This document shows, piece by piece, positions 8,214 to 15,776 of a stretch of DNA of 64,000 bases. The notes below the pieces were generated by a model that had not been told where the DNA came from, did no database searches, and worked only from the letters and a program-made list of their open reading frames with translations. Within the stretch, counting starts at the first letter, position 1. Each line of letters begins with the position of its first letter. A program made the position numbers and the translations under genes. This DNA is from JAAYDS01 sp012729155 (GTDB lineage: Bacteria > Chloroflexota > Anaerolineae > UBA1429). The DNA lies in assembly GCA_036774405.1 (NCBI GenBank), contig DAIPBO010000009.1, positions 40,162 to 104,161 on the forward strand, written 5' to 3'.

Positions 8214-9254
8214 ATGACGATCTGGCCGTTTGTAGCCGTGTTCGCGGTGGCGCTGGGGCTCACGCTGGCGTTGACGCCGGTGAGCATCTGGCTGGGGAAA
8301 CGGCTGGATATCGTTGACCGGCCCGGCGGACGACGACGCCACACGGGCGTCGTCGTCCGCATCGGTGGTTTGGCGCTCTTCCCCGCTTTTGCCGTTGCGG
8401 CGCTGCTGCCAGTAACCCTCAGACTGCCCAGGCAGGATCCCCTCGAGCTGATTCGGTTGGTGGGCGTGGTAGTGGGCGTGGGCATCATCTGGGTCATGGG
8501 CCTGCTCGACGACCGCTTCAAGCTGCGCCCTGGTCTGCAGTTCCTGGGCATGGCATTGGCAGCCGTGGCTGCAATCCTCTGCAAGGTGTTCATCGAGGTC
8601 TTTAACAGCCCCTTCAGCGGCCGCCAGGTCTTTATAGACTGGTACCTGATGGTACCGCTTACTTTTGGCTGGCTGGTGGGCATGACCGAGACGGTCAACA
8701 TGCTCGATGGTGTCGATGGACTGGCCACCGGTGTGACCGCCATTGCGTCATTGGTGCTGTTCATCCACATGGTGCGGTTGGGGCAACTGACTGTGGCGCT
8801 TCTGCCGCTGGCGCTATTGGGCGTTTGCCTGGGATTCCTGGTGTTTAACTTTTATCCCGCCAAGGTGTTCCTCGGTGGAGGCGCCTATGTGCTGGGATAT
8901 GCCCTCGGCGCGCTAGCGATTGTGGCGGGGGCCAAAGTGGCCACAGCGCTGCTGGTGCTATGGGTGCCCATCGTCGACATCGCCTGGCAGGTCTATTCGC
9001 GGTGGAAACGCGGGCAGCCCATCAGTCTGGGAGACCGCGGCCACCTGCAGTTCCGTCTGCAAGACTCGGGCTGGAGCGCGCCGCAGATATCACTGTTGTA
9101 CTATGCTATCACGGCGGGGCTGGGCGCCCTGGCGCTCTTTAGCCCGTCGCGCATCCTCAAGCTGGTAGTGCTGCTCGTGTTGGCGGGGTTGGTCCTGCTA
9201 GGGCTTTGGGTGCTGACCCGCAAGATGGGCGATCGTACCCCTACGGGGACCTAA
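8214..9254 (+). CDS. MraY/WecA-family phospho-sugar transferase
   Basis: A 346-residue membrane enzyme of the polyprenyl-phosphate N-acetylhexosamine-1-phosphate transferase family (WecA/TagO/MraY), which starts cell-wall or surface glycan assembly on undecaprenyl phosphate. About ten membrane segments are visible. Motifs are VDRPGGRRRH (35-43), the Asp pair DDRFKL (99-104), NMLDGVDGLATG (162-173) and DRGHLQFRL (274-282), which corresponds to the HHRL-type motif of WecA-like members. The usual FMGDSGS loop is replaced by FLGGGAY (219-225). The DR-H-RL motif favours the WecA/TagO group over true MraY. Its TAA stop overlaps the TAG stop of the convergent mobB gene. Confidence 0.85.
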   Translation: MTIWPFVAVFAVALGLTLALTPVSIWLGKRLDIVDRPGGRRRHTGVVVRIGGLALFPAFAVAALLPVTLRLPRQDPLELIRLVGVVVGVGIIWVMGLLDDRFKLRPGLQFLGMALAAVAAILCKVFIEVFNSPFSGRQVFIDWYLMVPLTFGWLVGMTETVNMLDGVDGLATGVTAIASLVLFIHMVRLGQLTVALLPLALLGVCLGFLVFNFYPAKVFLGGGAYVLGYALGALAIVAGAKVATALLVLWVPIVDIAWQVYSRWKRGQPISLGDRGHLQFRLQDSGWSAPQISLLYYAITAGLGALALFSPSRILKLVVLLVLAGLVLLGLWVLTRKMGDRTPTGT

Positions 9255-9775
9255 TCGCTAGCAGCGTCCTCTCGCAGAGACAGGTGCATGACGACAAGAT
9301 CGGCCAATGCGTCGACCTCATCGAGGCCGAACAGCGGCGCGTCGTCGGCCGCGTTTGGATCGGAGCTGACCACTGCCAGCAGCTCGCCAGGGCTCTGGAT
9401 GCGCCCATGCCCATAGCCAGGGCGAATCACTTCGATTTTCGGCGTAGGCTCTCGCTTGTAGCCTTCGGTGATCACGAGATCTATATAGTGTGGCAAGCGC
9501 CTGACGACATCGCTCAGCGGCACCTCGACTGCAGGCTGCTCGAGCAGCGCGAGACGCCCCTGGGAGGAGATCGCCACCAGATCGGCGCCTGCCTGCGCCA
9601 GCAACCAGGTGTCTGTGCCCGGCTGGTCGAGATCGACGTCTTCTCGCGAGTGCTTGATGACCGCCACGTGCAGTCCACGCTGTTTGAGGCAACGCACCAA
9701 TGCGGTGGCAATGGTGGTTTTGCCGCTGTTGTGCCACCCGATGATCGAGACGATGGGGGGTGGGGCCTGCGTCAT
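9251..9775 (-). CDS. mobB: Molybdopterin-guanine dinucleotide biosynthesis adaptor MobB
   Basis: A 174-residue P-loop GTPase that helps MobA make the MGD form of molybdenum cofactor. The Walker A loop GWHNSGKTT is at about residues 12-20, with the family segments VIKHS, TDTWLLAQAGAD and VITEGYK following. The start ATG 9775 lies one base after the stop of the upstream DapA-like gene, so the two are translationally coupled. No other molybdenum cofactor gene is present in this window. The gene ends in a CTAA shared with the MraY-like gene on the other strand. Confidence 0.88.
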   Translation of the reverse strand: MTQAPPPIVSIIGWHNSGKTTIATALVRCLKQRGLHVAVIKHSREDVDLDQPGTDTWLLAQAGADLVAISSQGRLALLEQPAVEVPLSDVVRRLPHYIDLVITEGYKREPTPKIEVIRPGYGHGRIQSPGELLAVVSSDPNAADDAPLFGLDEVDALADLVVMHLSLREDAASD

Positions 9776-9776
9776 A

Positions 9777-10721
9777 CTAGGCCAGCCTGCCGCGTGCCGC
9801 ATCGCCTGCCTGGGGGGACAGGGCAGGGCGATCGCGCAGCTCAAAGAGCCCAGCTGTACGCATGTCTCGCTCAAAGGCGTGCAGCGTCTCGCCTGTGATA
9901 GGTGGCATAGGAGGCACCCCCTGGCCCACATCGATGCCGAGCACGCGCAAAGCCGCTTTGATGCCTGGAATGACGCCGTACTTGTGTAGCACCTGGATGA
10001 TGCGGTTGGCGCGCCAGTGTAACTCGCGGGCAGCCACGACCTTGCCCGCCAGAGTGGCGGCGCGGATATCGCTGAACAGGCGCGGCGCTATGTTGTAGGT
10101 GGTGCCGATGGCGCCATCGGCACCGAGCATCTGGCAGAGCATGCACAGCTCATCGGGCCCTGAGAGCACGTTTACGCGCGTCACATCGCGCTGAGCCATC
10201 ACCTCGGAGAAAAAGAGCATATCCTGCGAGGTGTACTTGAAGCCTGCTACGCCGTCCAGGCCGCAGATCTCCAGCAGCTGTGCTACCGTCATGGGGTTGC
10301 CGGTGGCACCAGGGATGTAGTAGACGTAGAGGGGGAGCGCAGTAGCCGTTGCCAGCGCACGATAATGCGATTTGATCGCCTCGAACGTGTAGGCATAGTA
10401 GAACGGTGGCACCGCACTGATGGCGTCTGCGCCCACGGCCACAGCGTCTTGAGCCAGGGCCACGGCCTCGCGCGTCGTCAGGGCGCCTATATGCACCATG
10501 ACCGGCACCTGACCACCAACCACGCCCACCACCGTCTCGGCGATCTGCCGACGCTGCTCGCGGCTCAGAAGCACACCCTCGCCGGTGCCGCCGCAAACGT
10601 ACAGCCCCCCAATATCGGCCTGAAGCAATAGTTCCACCAATCGTTCGGTCGCTCGTACGTCCACATTGCCGGCGACGTCTAGCGGTGACACCAGTGCCGG
10701 CCAGATCCCCGTAAAGCTCAT
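9777..10721 (-). CDS. DapA/NanA-family aldolase
   Basis: A 314-residue (beta/alpha)8 class I aldolase of the dihydrodipicolinate synthase / N-acetylneuraminate lyase family. Family features are GLYVCGGTGEGVLLS near the N-terminus, the YYIPGATG strand, where the Tyr takes part in proton transfer, and GFKYTS with the Schiff-base Lys. ATG 10721 has GGAGGT seven bases before it. The YxIPG spacing is closer to N-acetylneuraminate lyase-like members than to DapA, so the substrate is probably a 2-keto sugar acid, but this is inference. Coupled with mobB downstream. Confidence 0.82.
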   Translation of the reverse strand: MSFTGIWPALVSPLDVAGNVDVRATERLVELLLQADIGGLYVCGGTGEGVLLSREQRRQIAETVVGVVGGQVPVMVHIGALTTREAVALAQDAVAVGADAISAVPPFYYAYTFEAIKSHYRALATATALPLYVYYIPGATGNPMTVAQLLEICGLDGVAGFKYTSQDMLFFSEVMAQRDVTRVNVLSGPDELCMLCQMLGADGAIGTTYNIAPRLFSDIRAATLAGKVVAARELHWRANRIIQVLHKYGVIPGIKAALRVLGIDVGQGVPPMPPITGETLHAFERDMRTAGLFELRDRPALSPQAGDAARGRLA

Positions 10722-10827
10722 GGCAACCACCTCCAAGCACTAGTCTACCCAGGAGTGTCTGAGCTGCAAGCGACGACATTCGTTGTGTTGCTGCTTATCT
10801 ATACACATGTATCGTCTTGTATGGCCA

Positions 10828-10856
10828 TTGACACTCGAAAATCGTAGACCTATAAT
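10828..10856 (+). promoter_or_regulatory. Perfect consensus promoter of the injection-system operon
   Basis: TTGACA (10828-10833), exactly 17 bases, TATAAT (10851-10856). It matches the sigma70/SigA consensus at all 12 positions. The leader to the ATG at 10910 is about 47 bases. Confidence 0.85.
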
Positions 10857-10865
10857 CGAGGTAGG

Positions 10866-10880
10866 GTAAGGACGTCTTAC
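10866..10880 (+). promoter_or_regulatory. Inverted repeat at the start site of the injection-system promoter
   Basis: GTAAG (10866-10870), five bases GACGT, CTTAC (10876-10880). It begins about where transcription should start, so a repressor bound here would block the strong promoter. A second small dyad, ATACA-CA-TGTAT at 10801-10812, lies upstream of the -35 box. Confidence 0.35.
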
Positions 10881-10909
10881 TGAAGGGTCCCGTCAGGCGG
10901 TAAAGGGCC

Positions 10910-13021
10910 ATGAGCCAAGCTGGACTGCAGTGCGACTCTGGGCTCGAGCTGCTACCGCTGCTTGAGCGTGTTGGGCGCGAGTTGCGAGAGCGGTCTCGTG
11001 CACTTGCCGCGCAACTGACCGAGCCCAACCTGCGCGGGCTGGTCATCGCAGATGACGAGTTCGACCAACTGCTCGGCCAGTCACTGGGCGCATCTCCCTT
11101 TGCCTGTCTGCAACCCTTGGATAATGCCCTCCACGGGGGAGCCTGGGAGCAACTGCTGGTACGGGTTGGGCTCTCGCATCTCGAAGGTCTGATCATCCTC
11201 ATCGCGCTGTTGCCCGAGATAGATCGTGCTTTCGAGCGCATCTTTGGCTACCTGCAAGATGACGTCACTGCGCGGCGCCCGACGGTCGATCTCATGCTAC
11301 GCCTGCTGTGGGATGCGCCCAGAGACCGCCTGGCCGCCCGAAGCCTCTTCTGGCCGCAGTCGCCTCTGCGACGGCTGGGCCTCGTGATGCTCCGCTCTGA
11401 GGGAGAGCGTGATTGCGGCCTGCTTGCCCAACAAGTCCTGGTACATCCTATTGCCACCGAGCATCTGCTGCGGCAGGGCGACGCCCCTGAGCCCGTGCAG
11501 CACGCCGTACGCGTGCTGGCGGTCGGCTCGCTGCTCGTGGACGCAGCCAGCCAGCAGGCACACGGCATGCTGGCTTGGCTGAATGATCAGTCGCCCACAC
11601 GTCTCTGGGTGCAGGCACAGGCCCCCTACACCGAACTTGTGCGCAACCTGGCTCAGGCAGCTTGCGATAGCTGGCAACTCTCACTCGTCGAGCTGGACCT
11701 GTCGCAGACTGGCGATATCGAAGACGCCACGCGGGCGGCTGCGCTTGAGGCGCTGCTGCGAGACGCCGCTCTGTTCATCAGTGGTCTTGGCGACGAACAG
11801 GCTCCCTCTGAGCAACGTCTGATGGTCGAGCGCGCCGCTGCCCTATTGTGCGCCTTTCCGCGTCCCGTGTTCTGGCACTGTTCGCTGCTAGTGCCCCTGG
11901 CTGCGCCCCCTCATACACGCAGTGCGACCTGTGAGTTGCCCGCCCCTGATTATGCCCAACGTTTGGCGCTATGGCAGGCCGCCATAGCCCCGGGCACATG
12001 CTGTGAGGCTGCTGCGCTCGAGAAAGTGGCGGGGCGCTACCGTCTGGCGCCAGAGCGTATCGCCTGGTCAGCCCGTGTGGCAGTAGAGACGGCGGCCAGG
12101 CTCGCGCCGCAGGCGGCGGTGCGATTTGCGGACCTGGCCGATGGTGCCCTGCGTGCAAGCAGTCGGGATATCGGGCAGCTAGCGCACCGCATCGCGCCAC
12201 GGCATGGTTGGCAAGACCTGGTGCTCCCGGCCGATCGACTGGCGCAGCTCAGGGAGATGTGCGATCAGCTTGCCTACCGGCACGTCGTGATGGAGCAGTG
12301 GGGCTATGGTCGACGTAGTGCCGCGCCCGGCCTGTCGGCGCTGTTCGCTGGTCCATCGGGGACGGGCAAATCGATGGCCGCTGAAGTGATCGCAGGCGAG
12401 TTAGGGCTCGATCTCTATCGCATCGACCTTTCTGGCGTCGTGAGCAAGTACATTGGAGAGACCGAAAAGAACCTGGCGCGCATCTTTTCGCTGGCGCGAG
12501 ACGCTAACGCGATCCTGCTATTCGATGAGGCCGACGCCCTCTTTGGCAAGCGCTCTGAGACGCGTGATGCCCACGACCGTTACGCCAATATTGAGGTCAG
12601 TTATCTGCTCCAGAAGATCGAAGAGTACGATGGTCTGGTGATCCTCACCAGCAATCTACGGCAGAACCTCGACGAGGCCTTTATGCGGCGGCTGCAGCTC
12701 TCGGTCGATTTCCCGTTTCCTGATGAGCAGACGCGCTTGCAGATATGGCGCAGGCTCATCACGCCGCAGACGCCCGTAGGGGAGCTCGACCTGGAGCATC
12801 TCGCCCGACGCTTTCGGCTGTCGGGTGGCAGCATTCGTAATGTGGTGCTCACGGCGGCATTCCTGGCGGCCCGTGATGGCCAGCCGCTCAACACCGACTA
12901 TGTGACCTGGGCTGTCCGCCGCGAGTATCAAAAGCTCGGTCGTTTGGTTGAGGCTGGGCAGTTCGCGACCGGAGAGCGTTTGGGCGCTCGTATCGAGATG
13001 CAAGGGTGGGGTGATGCCTGA
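10910..13021 (+). CDS. eCIS AAA+ ATPase (Afp15/Pvc15-like)
   Basis: A 703-residue ATPase of contractile injection system clusters, thought to help assembly or loading of the particle in the producing cell. The first 420 residues form a helical region typical of Afp15-like proteins. The C-terminal AAA+ module has Walker A GPSGTGKS (481-488), Walker B LLFDEAD around Asp539/Glu540, a sensor ILTSN and the arginine-finger-like DEAFMRRL. It resembles CDC48/FtsH-type ATPases. It is the first gene after a consensus promoter, and its stop overlaps the next start by 8 bases. ATG 10910 has a weak AAGGG ribosome site. Confidence 0.88.
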   Translation: MSQAGLQCDSGLELLPLLERVGRELRERSRALAAQLTEPNLRGLVIADDEFDQLLGQSLGASPFACLQPLDNALHGGAWEQLLVRVGLSHLEGLIILIALLPEIDRAFERIFGYLQDDVTARRPTVDLMLRLLWDAPRDRLAARSLFWPQSPLRRLGLVMLRSEGERDCGLLAQQVLVHPIATEHLLRQGDAPEPVQHAVRVLAVGSLLVDAASQQAHGMLAWLNDQSPTRLWVQAQAPYTELVRNLAQAACDSWQLSLVELDLSQTGDIEDATRAAALEALLRDAALFISGLGDEQAPSEQRLMVERAAALLCAFPRPVFWHCSLLVPLAAPPHTRSATCELPAPDYAQRLALWQAAIAPGTCCEAAALEKVAGRYRLAPERIAWSARVAVETAARLAPQAAVRFADLADGALRASSRDIGQLAHRIAPRHGWQDLVLPADRLAQLREMCDQLAYRHVVMEQWGYGRRSAAPGLSALFAGPSGTGKSMAAEVIAGELGLDLYRIDLSGVVSKYIGETEKNLARIFSLARDANAILLFDEADALFGKRSETRDAHDRYANIEVSYLLQKIEEYDGLVILTSNLRQNLDEAFMRRLQLSVDFPFPDEQTRLQIWRRLITPQTPVGELDLEHLARRFRLSGGSIRNVVLTAAFLAARDGQPLNTDYVTWAVRREYQKLGRLVEAGQFATGERLGARIEMQGWGDA

Positions 13022-14846
13022 GAAACGCTTTGATCGCGTGAGAGTGACTCCTCGCACAGAGACAGCGCGAAGGGGCGAGTCGCCCCGGCCAGATTCGCTG
13101 CGCGCGGACTCTCAGCGGGCAGGGAATAGGTGTCTGCGCGCCCTGCTGGCGAGCGGAATGCCCAGCGGCATCCTGCGATCGGGGCGTGGCGGAGCTTTTT
13201 CCGCGTCGCACAACGTAGAGATGGCCCTTGAGCGACGCCGCGGTCTTGGCCAGCCCCTGCCGGAACCAACTCGCACCAAGATGGAGATGGCTTTTGGGGC
13301 TTCGTTCGAGGGCGTTACCGTTCACACCGGCGGCGAGGCGGATGGCCTCGCGCAGCAGGTGGCCGCGGTGGCGTTCACCCATGGCAAAGATCTGTACTTT
13401 TCTGCTGGGGCTTTCGCACCCGACACGCCACACGGTCAGCGTCTGTTGGCTCACGAGTTGACTCATGTGATACAGCAGCGCCCTGGTCGCAAGGTCATGG
13501 TTGGCGCGGCCAATGACCCTGCCGAGTTGGAGGCCGATGCGTTGGCAGACGCCGTCGTGCAGCGTCTGACCTTTGATAGAGCCAGGGGGCAGAACGAGGT
13601 TCAGCCCATTCAGCGGCAAGTAGAACTTGAGGAAGAGGAGCCCATCCAGGCACTGCGGCGCCAGGTTGAGCCCGAGGAAGAAGAGCCCATTCAGACGCTG
13701 CGCCGCCAGAGCGAGGATGACGAGTTGGCGCAGCCGCTGCGCCGTTCGTCACCGGTCGAGCCTGTGTCGAGCGCGCCTGCCGTCACATCGCAAGGGCCCA
13801 CGACGGCCGGCGAGGCCTCAACCTATGCCCGAGCTATGCAAGCCTATCGGGCCGGCGAGTTGCGCAGCGCTCAGGACCTCTTTCAGCAGGTGCGCGACGA
13901 TCCTCAGGTGAGCGACCGTGAACGAGCCAGCGCTACCTGGAACGTTGGTCGCATTCATGAGGAGCTGGGCGACGAGGCCGCCGCGCTGGCATGTTATCGC
14001 GAGTATCTATCCATGCCCGGGGCCTCTGCTGACCGTCGTCCGGTGGCCGAACGCATTGTGGAGCGAATGGAGAGCGAGCAGCGGGAGGGCGCAGAGCCGG
14101 CCGCTGGCATGGGATCGACGGCAACGGCCGCTGCAGAGCCCGAGGCCGCCACTGCCGAGACGTCGGCGCCTCACCGTCCTCGCCCCGAGGCCGCCCCCGA
14201 CCCAGCCTCACGAGCCAGGGCCGTCTATCGCGAGGGCGTTCGCGCCTATCGCGCGGGCGAGTTGCGTGGCGCTCTGGACCGATTCCAGCAGGTGCTCGAG
14301 ATCGATCAGGCGCCTGCGAGCCACCGCGCTAGTGCCATCTGGAACATAGGCCGCATCTATCAGGGGATGGGCAATAGCAGGGCCGCTCTGGCCATGTACC
14401 GCGCCTATATCGCTCAGCCCGCCGTGCCCCCCGAGCGTCTCGAGGTGGCGCAGGGCATCATCGCAGACCTGGAGCGTGAAAGCAAAGCCGGCACTGCGGA
14501 ACCTGAGGCTGGAGTAGGGGCTGGCCCCGACGACAAGGCGACGGCGCCCGAACGTCTGCCCACCGTTCCCGAGCAGCGAGCTCAGGCGCTCTATGGCCTG
14601 GCATCGCAGGCCTATCAGAACGGCGACTATGCCACAGCACTCGAGCACCTGCAACAGCTCATGCGTACCGATGGGCTCGAGCAGCGGTTGTATACCGAGA
14701 CGCTCTACAACATGGCGCAATGTTATCGACGGCTTGGCAACAATGGCGCCGCCATAGACATGTATCGTGGTTTTATGGAGCAGCCCGATGCCGCACCCGA
14801 AGAGCGCGAGCGCGCACAGCAACTGATCGCGACGCTGCGCCGCTAG
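13014..14846 (+). CDS. eCIS-associated DUF4157 protein with three TPR modules
   Basis: A 610-residue protein. Residues 60-155 match the DUF4157 (eCIS core) domain, with VHTG, FTHGKDLYFS and the metallopeptidase-like HELTH at 147-151. Next comes a linker with repeated EEEEPIQxLRRQ units (about 201-245). Three similar 90-residue TPR-like modules follow (about 270-355, 399-487 and 521-610), each with the pattern AYRAGELRxAxxxFQQ...NxGRIxxxxGxxxAALxxYR, separated by Ala/Pro/Glu-rich linkers. DUF4157 proteins are common in eCIS loci and some are linked to cargo; a cargo, cargo-adaptor or processing role is inferred. ATG 13014 overlaps the ATPase stop by 8 bases. Confidence 0.82.
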   Translation: MPEKRFDRVRVTPRTETARRGESPRPDSLRADSQRAGNRCLRALLASGMPSGILRSGRGGAFSASHNVEMALERRRGLGQPLPEPTRTKMEMAFGASFEGVTVHTGGEADGLAQQVAAVAFTHGKDLYFSAGAFAPDTPHGQRLLAHELTHVIQQRPGRKVMVGAANDPAELEADALADAVVQRLTFDRARGQNEVQPIQRQVELEEEEPIQALRRQVEPEEEEPIQTLRRQSEDDELAQPLRRSSPVEPVSSAPAVTSQGPTTAGEASTYARAMQAYRAGELRSAQDLFQQVRDDPQVSDRERASATWNVGRIHEELGDEAAALACYREYLSMPGASADRRPVAERIVERMESEQREGAEPAAGMGSTATAAAEPEAATAETSAPHRPRPEAAPDPASRARAVYREGVRAYRAGELRGALDRFQQVLEIDQAPASHRASAIWNIGRIYQGMGNSRAALAMYRAYIAQPAVPPERLEVAQGIIADLERESKAGTAEPEAGVGAGPDDKATAPERLPTVPEQRAQALYGLASQAYQNGDYATALEHLQQLMRTDGLEQRLYTETLYNMAQCYRRLGNNGAAIDMYRGFMEQPDAAPEERERAQQLIATLRR

Positions 14847-14855
14847 GGAGCCGTG

Positions 14856-15698
14856 ATGATTCACTTGCTTGATGATGCCATCCGTAAACTGATCCAGACT
14901 GAGACGGGCTATGCCGCGCCCGATGTTGAGGTCAGCTTCAGCCAGCCTACGGGCGATTGGGCAGCTGGCCTGACGCATCCGGTGATCAACTGTTATCTAT
15001 ATGATGTTCGTGAGAATAACGAACTGCGCTCGGCCGAGTGGACCGTCGACCGCGGCCCCAACGGGTATGCGGCCAAGCGAATGGCTCCGCTGCGCTTTGA
15101 CGTCAGCTATCTCATCACAGTGTGGACGCAAGACCATATCGACGACGAGCATGCCATGCTCTGGCGCGTGCTCGAGTCCTTGGCGACGCACGAGACGCTC
15201 CCAGACCAGTACTGTGATGAGGCCCTGAAAAGCCAGCCCTATCCACTGCGCTGCAAGACGGCGCAGGCGACGCGTGCCATCGATGATCTACCCGATTTGT
15301 GGAGTGTGATGGACAACCCTTTGCGTCCATCGATCAACTATGTGGTCACCATGGCAATGGAGCGCATGGAGCCGATCCACAGTCGTCAGGTGGTTACCAA
15401 ACAGATCGACGTGGTGCAACGTGGGGTGATCGAAACTCAGGCCGAGACGATCCTGCAGATCGGAGGCATCGTCCACAACGGTGGGCGAACGCCTGCCCCA
15501 GTTGCGGGCGCCAGCGTCACTCTGGTCGAAACGGCCCAGCAGACCTTGACTGATCGGCTGGGGCGCTATCGCTTTCGCAACGTGCCGCGCGGTCGCTATC
15601 GGCTGGTGGCAGCCCACGAGGGCATGCATGGTGAGCGCGAGATCATCGTACCTCTACGTTCGGGCGATACCGACCTGTATGACATCGGTGTGCACTGA
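14856..15698 (+). CDS. eCIS tail terminator/cap, DUF4255 (Afp16/Pvc16-like) fused to a carboxypeptidase-regulatory-like domain
   Basis: A 280-residue protein. The N-terminal 190 residues match DUF4255 (Pvc16 N-terminal), the cap that ends tube and sheath growth; typical segments are LLDDAIRKLIQ and PVINCYLYDVRENNELR. The C-terminal 80 residues form a small beta-sandwich like the carboxypeptidase regulatory domain, with GASVTLVETAQQTLTDRLGR, then YRFRNVPRGRYRL. The added domain would sit at the distal end of the particle. ATG 14856 follows GGGAG five bases upstream; GTG 14853 is an alternative. A 78-base gap follows before the sheath gene. Confidence 0.87.
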   Translation: MIHLLDDAIRKLIQTETGYAAPDVEVSFSQPTGDWAAGLTHPVINCYLYDVRENNELRSAEWTVDRGPNGYAAKRMAPLRFDVSYLITVWTQDHIDDEHAMLWRVLESLATHETLPDQYCDEALKSQPYPLRCKTAQATRAIDDLPDLWSVMDNPLRPSINYVVTMAMERMEPIHSRQVVTKQIDVVQRGVIETQAETILQIGGIVHNGGRTPAPVAGASVTLVETAQQTLTDRLGRYRFRNVPRGRYRLVAAHEGMHGEREIIVPLRSGDTDLYDIGVH

Positions 15699-15776
15699 TG
15701 CCGAAAGGAGGCACAGCTTTATTCTGACATTGTGGCAGGCACCCTGGCTCTGAGGTTGTGAAAAGGACGAGCGAAC

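Noticed and set aside
8328..8358. A 13-bp perfect inverted repeat inside the MraY-like gene
   Set aside because: It codes for the conserved GRRRHTGVVVR segment, so it may be chance; I saw no sign that it is regulatory.
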